NCBI GenBank assembly: GCA_947627235.1
Contig: CANQVG010000007.1
Span: 1 to 64,000, forward strand
DNA: 64,000 bases
Origin: an uncultured Clostridia bacterium
GTDB taxonomy: Bacteria; Bacillota; Clostridia; Oscillospirales; Ruminococcaceae
Reading direction: 5' to 3'
Shown here: positions 51,168-58,683 of the stretch, piece after piece
Layout of the letters: each line of letters opens with the position of its first letter
Numbering within the stretch: position 1 is the stretch's first letter
Made by a program: the position numbers and the translations under genes
Notes under the pieces: generated by a model
Told to the model about the DNA's origin: nothing
What the model saw: only the letters and a program-made list of their open reading frames with translations
Databases searched by the model: none

Positions 51168-51684
51168 ATCCGAGAAAAATTCTCACCGCGAGTGAAGAAA
51201 GCAGAAAAGCGGTTATATCTCCCGCCAGCGCAGACGGAAGAGCGTGGCGGGATTTTTTTACCTTTGTAGCCGCGAAATAAACCGCTATTGTGTAAAAAGT
51301 AGTTTCTGTCGAACCCATAAGCACGCTCGCCACGCGTCCCGCAAAGCTGTCTGGCCCGTTTTCGGCGAGAATGTTTTTTAAAATTGCGAGTGCGCCGCTT
51401 CCGGAAACGGGTCTGAGGAGCGTCAGAGGAAGACATTCGGAGGGAAAACCGAGAGCATCGGTAATGGGTGAAAGCAGCCTTGTAATCGCGTCGAGCGCTC
51501 CTGACGAGCGGAACATTCCGACTCCGAGCATTAGAAGCGTGAGAGTTGGAAGCAGTCCAACGGCTGTTTTGAGGTTTTCCCTTGCGCCTTCGATAAAAGC
51601 ATCGAGTATGTTCACTTTTTTATAGAGTCCCCAACCGAATATCAGGGCGACTATAATCGGAACGGCAAATACGCTAAAGCTCAT
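51154..51684 (-). CDS. spmB: spore maturation protein SpmB
   Basis: A 176-residue membrane protein of the nucleoside-recognition/Gate family, needed with SpmA for spore core dehydration. It has about five membrane helices; family stretches are ILDAFIEGARENLKTAVGLLPTLTLLMLGVGMFRSSGALD, FPSECLPLTLLRPVSGSGAL and STETTFYTIAVYF. It starts 11 bases inside the end of spmA, and its stop lies inside the end of ymdB on the other strand. The presence of both spm genes supports a spore-forming ancestor, if not a spore-former. Confidence 0.93.
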   Translation of the reverse strand: MSFSVFAVPIIVALIFGWGLYKKVNILDAFIEGARENLKTAVGLLPTLTLLMLGVGMFRSSGALDAITRLLSPITDALGFPSECLPLTLLRPVSGSGALAILKNILAENGPDSFAGRVASVLMGSTETTFYTIAVYFAATKVKKSRHALPSALAGDITAFLLSSLAVRIFLGFTVR

Positions 51685-52261
51685 TTTTTCTGCCTATATT
51701 CAGCACTTCCGCGACGGTGAGAGCAACCGCCAGCGAGGCAAACGAAACCAAGAGTACGCAGGGGAGTATTTCTAACGGCGCGGAGCTGCCCGCCTCGGCA
51801 CGCAGTGCCGCAACGGTCGCGGGAATGATTTCTGCCGAGCAGGCGTTCATCACGGCAAGTTTTATCATATTAAGGGTAGCAACTTCACCGGGATTTTCCT
51901 CGCGTTCGAGAGCGCGCATAGCTTCGATTCCGAGAGGAGTCGCGGCGTTGCCGAGACCCATAAGATTTGCGCTGACATTCATAGCTATGGCGCGCAGAGC
52001 CTCGGAGTCTTTTTTGAGTCCGCGGAATATCAGTTTCAAAAAAGGTCTGAGAATTTTTGTCAGACCGTCGGTGATGCCCGAGCGTTCGGCTATTTTCATT
52101 ATGCCGCCCCAGACAGCCATAGAGCCTGCGAGGGTAAGCACAAGCGAGACGGCATCGGCGCCTGATGAAATGACTGCGTTGGATATTTCCGCCGGAGTCC
52201 CTGCGAAAACGGAGTAGACCACAGACCCTAAAATTATAAAAGAAAGCAAATAACCTATCAT
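51674..52261 (-). CDS. spmA: spore maturation protein SpmA
   Basis: A 195-residue membrane protein paired with SpmB. The nucleoside-recognition/Gate region is seen in AVSLVLTLAGSMAVWGGIMKIAERSG and FRGLKKDSEALRAIAMNVSANLMGLGNAATPLGIEAM, the most conserved stretch of SpmA. AAGGTG precedes the ATG. It overlaps spmB by 11 bases, so the two are coupled. It is divergent from the AbrB-type regulator gene. Confidence 0.93.
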   Translation of the reverse strand: MIGYLLSFIILGSVVYSVFAGTPAEISNAVISSGADAVSLVLTLAGSMAVWGGIMKIAERSGITDGLTKILRPFLKLIFRGLKKDSEALRAIAMNVSANLMGLGNAATPLGIEAMRALEREENPGEVATLNMIKLAVMNACSAEIIPATVAALRAEAGSSAPLEILPCVLLVSFASLAVALTVAEVLNIGRKNEL

Positions 52262-52300
52262 TTTGGCACCTTTTTAGCGTTTTTTTGTCGAAATTGTGTA

Positions 52301-52329
52301 TTGACAAACTATAAAAATTATGGTAATAT
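52301..52329 (+). promoter_or_regulatory. promoter of the AbrB-type regulator gene
   Basis: TTGACA (52301-52306), 17 bases, TAATAT (52324-52329). A leader of about 170 bases follows, containing a small hairpin (GAATAC-GGAAT-GTATTC); no riboswitch was recognised in it. Confidence 0.65.
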
Positions 52330-52503
52330 GTCGAAAACCAGATACAGAAGGTCTGAGCGCATAGGGAATACGATATTACAGCGACGGCATCTGTTTTCTA
52401 TTATTAAACGCTTCCGGAAGAATACGGAATGTATTCGTCTTATTTTCAACGTTCGTAACCGAAACAGGACACATCATGTTTTATCTTATCAAGGAGGACA
52501 ATT

Positions 52504-52746
52504 ATGAAATCTACTGGCATTGTTAGAAAAGTCGACGAGCTGGGAAGAATTGTCGTTCCCATGGAGCTCAGAAAGACTATGGACATCAAGGAAAAGGACC
52601 CCATTGAGATCTTTACCGACGGCGACAGCATAATTCTCAGAAAGTATACCGACAGTTGCATCTTTTGCGGCAACGGGGACGACACGCAGCGCTTTGAGGG
52701 TAAAATCATATGCAAGGGCTGCCTTGACAAGCTGAAAAATATGTAG
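52504..52746 (+). CDS. AbrB/SpoVT-family transition-state regulator with zinc knuckle
   Basis: An 80-residue regulator. The N-terminal swapped-hairpin DNA-binding domain reads TGIVRKVDELGRIVVPMELRKTMDIKEKDPIEIF. The C-terminus carries two Cys pairs, CIFC and CKGC, likely a zinc site that may dimerise the protein. AbrB-type proteins in Firmicutes govern the change from growth to stationary phase or sporulation, which fits the adjacent spm genes; targets here are unknown. AAGGAGG lies just before the ATG. It has its own promoter, a long leader and a terminator. Confidence 0.92.
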   Translation: MKSTGIVRKVDELGRIVVPMELRKTMDIKEKDPIEIFTDGDSIILRKYTDSCIFCGNGDDTQRFEGKIICKGCLDKLKNM

Positions 52747-52826
52747 GCGCTTTGGGCTGTCCGTTTGTATATTCTATGCTTCGGAAGCTCGGTATATTAC
52801 AGCTTGTATTTTGCGTTATATCTTCA

Positions 52827-52853
52827 AAATCCGCCGTATCGGGCGGATTTTTT
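52827..52853 (+). terminator. terminator after the AbrB-type regulator gene
   Basis: AAATCCGCC (52827-52835) pairs with GGCGGATTT (52842-52850), followed by T. Confidence 0.85.
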
Positions 52854-52966
52854 ATGAGAAAACTTCCCAACACTAATAACGGTTTTTGGCAAAGCTTATT
52901 TCTGTTGACAGAAATAAGCTTTCGGGTTTTCGGAGCGCCCGAATACATCTAAATTTCAAAATTGTC

Positions 52967-52995
52967 TTGCATAATTGGACGCAATGTGGTAAAAT
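52967..52995 (+). promoter_or_regulatory. promoter of lgt-folD
   Basis: TTGCAT (52967-52972), 17 bases, TAAAAT (52990-52995) preceded by TGTGG. Confidence 0.72.
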
Positions 52996-53062
52996 AAAAA
53001 CATTCACGAATTTCAGTATATTCAGGATGCAGGCATCCGATAATCAGAAATGAGGATTTTTT

Positions 53063-54277
53063 ATGACAGTTGATTTCATACGCGAACTGTTGGAGACTGA
53101 GGACATTATATATTTTCCGTTCTGCGACTGGCTTTTTCCCAACGGACTGAAAATTAACAACGTACTTTTCTCCATTCCGTGGTTCAACGACACCACGCTC
53201 GATATCTACTGGTACGGCTTTTTGATTGCGCTCGGAATGCTTCTGGCGGTCATCTACGCGTCAAGGAGAATGAGAAAATTCGGGCTCGATTCGGACAGGT
53301 CGATAGACGTTATTCTGGCAGGACTTGTCGGCGCGATAATCGGTGCGAGAGCATATTACGTCATATTCCGTCTTGGCAACTATCTTACCGACGAGGGCGG
53401 GCTTGACATCGGCGCGGTTCTCAGGATACGCGACGGCGGTCTCGCGGTCTACGGCGGCGTCATAGGGGCGCTCATATTCGGCGGAATCACCGCTATGATA
53501 AGAAAGGTAAAATTAACCCCTATGCTCGACCTTATGGGTCTCGGGCTATTGATCGGTCAGAGCATCGGACGCTGGGGCAACTTCTTCAATCAGGAAGCTT
53601 TCGGCACAAAAACCTCTCTGCCGTGGGGTATGATAAGCAATAAGATTCTCAGCGGACCGAACGGTCTTTACTTCTACTACTATCCCGAAAATGTCAGCGT
53701 GATTTCAAACCGCGCTACCGATATGGCAGCTCATCCATGTTTTCTGTACGAGTCACTCTGGTGCCTTATAGGCTTCCTTGTGCTCCATTTCTACTCCAAA
53801 AAGTTCCGCAAATTCGACGGCGAGATATTCCTGCTCTACATCGGCTGGTACGGCGCAGGCAGGTTCTGGATAGAGGGTCTTCGGACCGACAGTCTCTTTA
53901 TCCCGGGGACACCGCTCAAGGTATCTCAGGTTGTGGCAGGAACTTGCGTAATATTCTCAATAGTTCTTCTCACGATAAAATACATCTTAGTTAAAAAGAA
54001 CGGCAACACGTTCTATTATGAGACAGAGGAGTCAAAGGAGCTTCTTAGACTCAAGGACGAAAAGCTTCAGGGCGAGCGCAACCGCCGCGGCAAGCACGCC
54101 GACGCCGAGGTTTCTGAACACATTCTCGCGGAGGACTCTGAGTCTTTGGAAGCCGATGAGCTTTCCGTGGCAGAGCCCGGTGAAATTTCAGGTGCAGCCG
54201 AAGAAGCTCAGTCGGAGACTTCCGAAATTTTCGAGAGCGAGAAAGAGGAGGGGAAGACCGATGGCGGAGCTGATTAA
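53063..54277 (+). CDS. lgt: prolipoprotein diacylglyceryl transferase with acidic tail
   Basis: A 404-residue Lgt that moves diacylglycerol from phosphatidylglycerol to the lipobox Cys of prolipoproteins, the first step in making the lipoproteins seen in this window. It has about seven membrane helices. Conserved parts are IYWYGFLIALGM, RIRDGGLAVYGGVIGAL and GQSIGRWGNFFNQEAFG (the Lgt signature), HPCFLYES and GRFWIEGLRTDSL. The normal family length is 260-300; here about 80 extra C-terminal residues are charged and very rich in Glu and Ser, probably unstructured in the cytoplasm. The end overlaps the folD start by 17 bases. Confidence 0.94.
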   Translation: MTVDFIRELLETEDIIYFPFCDWLFPNGLKINNVLFSIPWFNDTTLDIYWYGFLIALGMLLAVIYASRRMRKFGLDSDRSIDVILAGLVGAIIGARAYYVIFRLGNYLTDEGGLDIGAVLRIRDGGLAVYGGVIGALIFGGITAMIRKVKLTPMLDLMGLGLLIGQSIGRWGNFFNQEAFGTKTSLPWGMISNKILSGPNGLYFYYYPENVSVISNRATDMAAHPCFLYESLWCLIGFLVLHFYSKKFRKFDGEIFLLYIGWYGAGRFWIEGLRTDSLFIPGTPLKVSQVVAGTCVIFSIVLLTIKYILVKKNGNTFYYETEESKELLRLKDEKLQGERNRRGKHADAEVSEHILAEDSESLEADELSVAEPGEISGAAEEAQSETSEIFESEKEEGKTDGGAD

Positions 54278-55115
54278 CGGCAAGGAAATCGCGGCATCTG
54301 TTCGCGAGCAGGTGCGGCTTGAGGCGTTGGAGCTTAAGAAGAATACCGGCGTCGTTCCCGGACTTGCGGTCATACTCGTCGGCGACGACCCCGCGTCTAA
54401 GATATATGTCGGCAACAAAAAGAAAGCTTGCCTTGAGGCGGGATTCAACTCGTTTGAGCATATTCTCCCCGCCGAGACATCTCAGCAGGAGCTTCTCGAG
54501 CTTATCGCAAAGCTCAATGAAGACAAATCCGTCCACGGGATACTCTGTCAGCTTCCGCTGCCGAAACACATCGACGAGCGCACGGTCATAGCTGCGATAT
54601 CTCCTTCAAAGGATGTCGACGCGTTCCACCCCATAAATGTCGGCAAGATAATGATAGGTGACTACGATTTTCTTCCCTGCACTCCCGCCGGTATTATGGA
54701 GCTTATCCATTCGACGGGCGTTTCGGTGAGCGGCAAGAAGTGTACGGTTGTCGGGCGCTCGAATATTGTCGGCAAGCCTATGGCGATGCTCCTTCTTCAC
54801 GAAAATGGCACCGTTACCGTCTGCCACTCAAAGACCAAGGATCTCGCCGCCGAGTGCCGCGGAGCCGACATACTTGTAGCCGCAGTAGGAAAGGCGAAGC
54901 TTATAACCGCCGATATGGTCAAGGAGGGCGCCGTAGTCATAGACGTCGGGATGAACCGCGATGAAAACGGAAAGCTCTGCGGAGACGTCGACTTTGAAAA
55001 CGTGTCTAAAAAAGCGTCGTATATAACTCCGGTTCCCGGGGGAGTCGGACCTATGACGATAGCTATGCTTATGCGCAACACTCTCACCGCCGCAAAGCTC
55101 TTTGCAAAACTTTAA
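54261..55115 (+). CDS. folD: bifunctional methylene-THF dehydrogenase / methenyl-THF cyclohydrolase FolD
   Basis: A 284-residue enzyme of one-carbon metabolism that converts 5,10-methylene-THF to 10-formyl-THF, using NAD(P). Motifs: PGLAVILVGDDPASKIYVGNKKKAC with the catalytic Lys region, GILCQLPLPKHI, PSKDVDAFHPINVGK, CTPAGIMELI, TVVGRSNIVGKPMA (Rossmann) and ITPVPGGVGPMTIAML. ATG 54261 has GAGGAGGGG upstream. The long in-frame extension to 54018 is read through the tail of lgt and is rejected. It is translationally coupled to lgt. Confidence 0.96.
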   Translation: MAELINGKEIAASVREQVRLEALELKKNTGVVPGLAVILVGDDPASKIYVGNKKKACLEAGFNSFEHILPAETSQQELLELIAKLNEDKSVHGILCQLPLPKHIDERTVIAAISPSKDVDAFHPINVGKIMIGDYDFLPCTPAGIMELIHSTGVSVSGKKCTVVGRSNIVGKPMAMLLLHENGTVTVCHSKTKDLAAECRGADILVAAVGKAKLITADMVKEGAVVIDVGMNRDENGKLCGDVDFENVSKKASYITPVPGGVGPMTIAMLMRNTLTAAKLFAKL

Positions 55116-55133
55116 AAAAGTCGCAAAAAGGTC

Positions 55134-55162
55134 TTTACAAAACCAAAAAACTGTGATAGAAT
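55134..55162 (+). promoter_or_regulatory. promoter of rpsO
   Basis: TTTACA (55134-55139), 17 bases, TAGAAT (55157-55162). Confidence 0.65.
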
Positions 55163-55168
55163 ATTCGA

Positions 55169-55280
55169 GGCTTAAAGCCTTAGATACCGCAATACGCAGA
55201 CTGCGGGTTATGCCGCTTTGCGGACTGTACCTTCCGCAGCCTATGTTTGACGGAAAATTTTACGAAAGGGGTATAAAAGA
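55169..55280 (+). promoter_or_regulatory. structured rpsO leader, candidate S15 autoregulatory RNA
   Basis: The leader folds into several hairpins: AGGCTTAAAGCCT (from 55169), CCGC/GCGG (55187-55190 with 55203-55206), and CTGCGG (55201-55206) with CCGCAG (55234-55239) enclosing CCGCTTTGCGG (55213-55223). The two ways of pairing CTGCGG are mutually exclusive. S15 is known to bind its own mRNA leader in several bacteria; control here is inferred from structure and position. Confidence 0.5.
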
Positions 55281-55547
55281 ATGCTTTTGAAGGATGAAAA
55301 AACCGCTATCATCGAAGCAAACAGGCTTTCCGAGAACGATACCGGTTCGCCGGAGGTTCAGATTGCGATTCTTTCCAAGAGAATCAACGACCTCACCGAG
55401 CACCTCAAGGTTCACAAGAATGACCACCATTCCAGAAGGGGACTTCTGAAAATGGTCGGTCGCAGGCGCAATCTTCTCAACTACCTTATGCGCACCGACA
55501 TTGAGCGCTACAGAGCGATAGTCGAAAAGCTCGGCCTTAGAAAGTAA
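55281..55547 (+). CDS. rpsO: 30S ribosomal protein S15
   Basis: An 88-residue S15, the primary 16S rRNA-binding protein of the central domain. The usual four-helix pattern is complete: [50 protein letters not shown], then [12 protein letters not shown] and the C-terminal [20 protein letters not shown] lies before the ATG. It has its own promoter and a structured leader, and is followed by pnp, the classical rpsO-pnp order. Confidence 0.98.
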   Translation: MLLKDEKTAIIEANRLSENDTGSPEVQIAILSKRINDLTEHLKVHKNDHHSRRGLLKMVGRRRNLLNYLMRTDIERYRAIVEKLGLRK

Positions 55548-55641
55548 TACAAAAATCCGTCGGGGGTGTTGGGCTTCAAAGGCGTGATTCGCTTTTTTGG
55601 TGGCTCAAATCCGCAGCCGGGCTTTTGTATAAACCGTGCAG

Positions 55642-55676
55642 TCAAAAGGCAGAGGCTCAGGCTTTCTGCCTTTTGA
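55642..55676 (+). promoter_or_regulatory. 12-bp hairpin in the rpsO-pnp interval
   Basis: TCAAAAGGCAGA (55642-55653) pairs perfectly with TCTGCCTTTTGA (55665-55676) around an 11-base loop. It lies 120 bases before pnp. In enterobacteria an RNase III-cut hairpin at this place is used by PNPase to repress itself; a similar role here is a guess. There is no T run right after it. Confidence 0.45.
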
Positions 55677-55795
55677 GATATTTTCGAGCGCGTTTTTTAG
55701 TAATAAGTTGAGCCGCCGTGGCGCGGAGGCTGAATTTATTGCTAAAACGCTGCTTGAGAATACAAAACCGTTAAAATTCAAGGAGGAAAATATCT

Positions 55796-57940
55796 ATGGC
55801 AATGTCAGAAATCAAGCAGTTTGACAAGTACAGAAAGTTTGAAACCACATTTGCGGGACGTCCTCTCGTTGTTGAGACTGGCAAGACATGTGAACTTGCA
55901 AACGGTTCCTGCTGGGTCCGTTACGGCGAGACCACCGTTATGGTCAACGTCACCGCTTCCGCAAAGCCTCGCGAGGGAGTAGATTTCTTCCCGCTTTCGG
56001 TCGATTTTGAGGAAAAGCTTTATTCGGTCGGCAAAATTCCCGGCTCCTTCACCAAGCGCGAGGGCAAGCCCTCGGACAAGGCTATCCTTACCTCCCGTAT
56101 GGTCGACCGTCCTATACGTCCTTTGTTCCCTAAAGATATGCGCAACGACGTCAGCGTCGTTATGACCGTTCTCTCGGTCGACCCCGACTGTTCGCCCGAG
56201 ATAGCGGGTATGCTCGGAACATCCGTCGCGATATCCATTTCGGATATTCCGTGGGCGGGACCTATCGCCGGAGTAAACGTAGGACTTGTGGACGGCGAGA
56301 TAGTTCTCAATCCGACCCGCGCCCAGAAGGCTAACAACCACCTCAATCTCACCGTTGCCGGCACTATGGAGAAGATAGTTATGATTGAGGCCGGAGCCGA
56401 TGAAGTTCCGGACGACGTTATGCTCGAAGCCATCAAGACCGGTCATACCGAGATCAAGAGAATGGTGGAATTTATTAACGAAATCAAGGCAGAGGTAGGC
56501 AAGCCGAAGTTTGAATTTGAGTCAATGGAAGTCGACCACGACCTCTTTGATGCCATTGAGGAAATGGCGGCTGATGACGTCAAGGAAGCTCTTGACACCG
56601 ACGATAAGAACGTCCGCGAAGCAAGGCTTGCTCCTATCGTAAACGCCGTTCACGAGAAGTTTGACGAGCAGTATCCCGAAAAGATTGCTATGATAGACGA
56701 GTGCATCTATAAGCTTCAGAAGAAGATTGTCCGCAACTGGCTCTATGAGGGCAAGCGCGTCGACGGCAGAGGCATCGACCAGATTCGTCCTCTTGGCGCC
56801 GAGGTTGGAGTTGTCCCGAGAGTTCACGGCTCCGGGCTCTTTACCAGAGGTCAGACTCAGGTTCTCTCTATTGTCACTCTCGGTCCCGTCAGCGACGCTC
56901 AGAAGCTCGACGGTATTGACGACGAGGAAGAGAAGAGATATATGCACCACTACAATTTCCCGTCCTACTCCGTAGGCGAGACCAAGCCCTCCCGCGGACC
57001 CGGCAGACGTGAAATCGGACACGGCGCTCTCGCCGAAAAGGCTCTTGTACCCGTACTTCCCTCCGTTGAGGAGTTCCCCTATGCCATTCGCGTTGTTTCG
57101 GAGGTACTTTCCTCCAACGGTTCCACCTCTCAGGGCTCTATCTGCGGCTCCACTCTCGCGCTTATGGACGCGGGCGTCCCGATAAAGTCTCTGGTAGCCG
57201 GTATTTCCTGCGGTCTTATAACCCGCGACGACGGCTCTTTCCAGACTATGGTCGATATTCAGGGTCTTGAAGACTTCTTCGGAGATATGGACTTCAAGGT
57301 GGGCGGCACTCACAAGGGAATCACTGCCATTCAGGTTGATATTAAGGTCGACGGTCTCACCTATGAGATTATCGAAGAAGCGTTTGCAAAGACCCACAAG
57401 GCACGCGACTACATTCTCGACGAGATAATGGCAAAGGCGATAGCCGAGCCTCGTCCCGATGTTTCGAAATGGGCGCCCAAGATGCTCTCTACCAAGATTC
57501 CTCCCGAGAAGATCGGCGATGTCATAGGCAAGAGCGGTAAGGTCATTCAGAAGATTGCCGCAGACTGCGAGGTTCAGATTGACGTTGAGGACGACGGTTC
57601 CGTATTTGTCAGCGGTCTCGACCGTGAAAAGGCGCAGTCGGCTATCGACATCATCAAGACCATAGCTTTCGATCCCGAAATCGGCTCTATCTACAAGGGC
57701 AAGGTAGTTCGTCTAATGAACTTCGGCGCGTTTGTGGAGATTGCCCCCGGCAAGGACGGTTTGGTTCACATTTCCAAGCTTGATATGCACCGCGTCGACA
57801 AGGTTGAGGACGTCGTTTCTATAGGCGATGAGATAGTCGTCAAGGTTGTCGAGATAGACGATCAGGGCAGAATAAATCTTTCGCGCAAGGACGCGCTTAT
57901 GGACATTGCAGCAAAAAAGGCAGCTAAGACCGAAGAATAA
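55796..57940 (+). CDS. pnp: polyribonucleotide nucleotidyltransferase (PNPase)
   Basis: A 714-residue phosphorolytic 3'-5' exoribonuclease, central to mRNA decay. Domain order: first RNase PH domain (TTVMVNVTASAKPREGVDFFPL), helical linker, second catalytic RNase PH domain (SYSVGETKPSRGPGRREIGHGALAEKAL; SICGSTLALMDAGVP), KH domain (IPPEKIGDVIGKSGKVIQKI) and S1 domain (GKVVRLMNFGAFVEIAPGKDGLVHISKL). AAGGAGG lies 9 bases before the first ATG; a second ATG two codons on is possible. C-ending codons suggest strong expression. Confidence 0.98.
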   Translation: MAMSEIKQFDKYRKFETTFAGRPLVVETGKTCELANGSCWVRYGETTVMVNVTASAKPREGVDFFPLSVDFEEKLYSVGKIPGSFTKREGKPSDKAILTSRMVDRPIRPLFPKDMRNDVSVVMTVLSVDPDCSPEIAGMLGTSVAISISDIPWAGPIAGVNVGLVDGEIVLNPTRAQKANNHLNLTVAGTMEKIVMIEAGADEVPDDVMLEAIKTGHTEIKRMVEFINEIKAEVGKPKFEFESMEVDHDLFDAIEEMAADDVKEALDTDDKNVREARLAPIVNAVHEKFDEQYPEKIAMIDECIYKLQKKIVRNWLYEGKRVDGRGIDQIRPLGAEVGVVPRVHGSGLFTRGQTQVLSIVTLGPVSDAQKLDGIDDEEEKRYMHHYNFPSYSVGETKPSRGPGRREIGHGALAEKALVPVLPSVEEFPYAIRVVSEVLSSNGSTSQGSICGSTLALMDAGVPIKSLVAGISCGLITRDDGSFQTMVDIQGLEDFFGDMDFKVGGTHKGITAIQVDIKVDGLTYEIIEEAFAKTHKARDYILDEIMAKAIAEPRPDVSKWAPKMLSTKIPPEKIGDVIGKSGKVIQKIAADCEVQIDVEDDGSVFVSGLDREKAQSAIDIIKTIAFDPEIGSIYKGKVVRLMNFGAFVEIAPGKDGLVHISKLDMHRVDKVEDVVSIGDEIVVKVVEIDDQGRINLSRKDALMDIAAKKAAKTEE

Positions 57941-57970
57941 TAAAAAAATTGCCGCTCCTCGATTAGCCAT

Positions 57971-58146
57971 TCTGCCAAAAGAAAACAAATCCGCATAATC
58001 TAACGCATAGCCGCCATCTTCATAGTTGGCGGCTCTTGCATTACATACAGTAGTGCGTGCGAGCCGCCGCCTTGAATCCGGCGTTTCTGCGCGATTATGC
58101 GGCGCTTTGCGGTGTCCGCAGGACACCTTTGTTTTCTTATGTCAGA
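57971..58146. repeat. 176-bp palindromic element between pnp and a convergent lipoprotein gene
   Basis: The outer arms TCTGCCAAAAGAAAACAAA (57971-57989) and 58128-58146 are inverted repeats matching at 17 of 19 bases. Just inside, CCGCATAATC (57991-58000) matches GATTATGCGG (58093-58102) perfectly. Smaller hairpins lie within: AGCCGCCA/TGGCGGCT (58009-58034) and GGTGTCC-GCA-GGACACC (58111-58127). No transposase gene is present. It resembles a miniature inverted-repeat element or a repetitive structured RNA unit, and may also terminate both genes. Confidence 0.65.
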
Positions 58147-58169
58147 CGGGCTTTAGGGTAGCGGTTTTT

Positions 58170-58682
58170 TTAATTATCGATCTGAACCACGTCGAAAGTA
58201 ACAAAATTGATTGTCAGTTTACTGTCCGTGAGTTCAAGCTTTTGAGGAATCATAGTCTTAGAGAGTGTGAGGGTGTAGTTTTCCTCACCGATTGTTCCCG
58301 TTGCAAGGCATTGTTCCTCTCCTTCGATGACGTTAATAGACGATGCAAGAAGCAGGTCCAAGCTGTCAATCGCCGCAGACACTACCGACCCTACCGGGAA
58401 ACGTGAAGTGTCAAATGTGAATTTCAGCCCGTCAAATGAGACCTCAGTGTCGCCGCCGTTAATTGTAAAGAGCAGTCCCTTTACAGCGGCGGGCTGAGTC
58501 AGCTCCACCTGCCAGCAGTTGGGCGCATAGCGGCTTAAGTATACGCCGTAAACCGTTTCGCCCGCGGTGATTTCAGCTTCGGTTACAAAGCAGGGCGGCA
58601 AAGTTACGCTCGACGACGGGCTGCCCGCGCATCCTGTGAGGACAATCGCGAGCGCAGCAAGAATTGCTAAAAATCTTTTCAA
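58170..58682 (-). CDS. lipoprotein of unknown function
   Basis: A 170-residue secreted lipoprotein: signal MKRFLAILAALAIVLTGC with the lipobox Cys at 18, a short Ser-rich linker and a strand-rich domain (AEITAGETVYGVYLSRY, CWQVELTQPAAVKGLLFTI, FTFDTSRFPVGSV) rather like a LolA/LppX-type lipid-binding half barrel, though I cannot assign it firmly. The stop is next to the palindromic element. Its start lies just one base after the end of nnrD, so it may be cotranscribed with the nnrD-acpS group. Confidence 0.75.
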   Translation of the reverse strand: MKRFLAILAALAIVLTGCAGSPSSSVTLPPCFVTEAEITAGETVYGVYLSRYAPNCWQVELTQPAAVKGLLFTINGGDTEVSFDGLKFTFDTSRFPVGSVVSAAIDSLDLLLASSINVIEGEEQCLATGTIGEENYTLTLSKTMIPQKLELTDSKLTINFVTFDVVQIDN

Positions 58683-58683
58683 T

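Larger units (their letters stand above)
52747..53062. other. region between the AbrB-type gene and lgt
   Basis: It contains the AbrB-type gene's terminator (52827-52853), a 14-bp perfect hairpin AAAGCTTATTTCTG / CAGAAATAAGCTTT (52891-52922) with no T run, and the lgt promoter (52967-52995). I see no gene; the short plus-strand open frame lacks a ribosome-binding site. Confidence 0.5.

Noticed and set aside
53737-53994. Open frame inside lgt in another plus-strand frame
   Set aside because: No ribosome-binding site, and Lgt signatures run continuously in the main frame.
57713-58126. Minus-strand 137-codon frame over the end of pnp and the palindromic element
   Set aside because: It runs through the antisense of pnp and a structured repeat; no ribosome-binding site and no recognisable domain.
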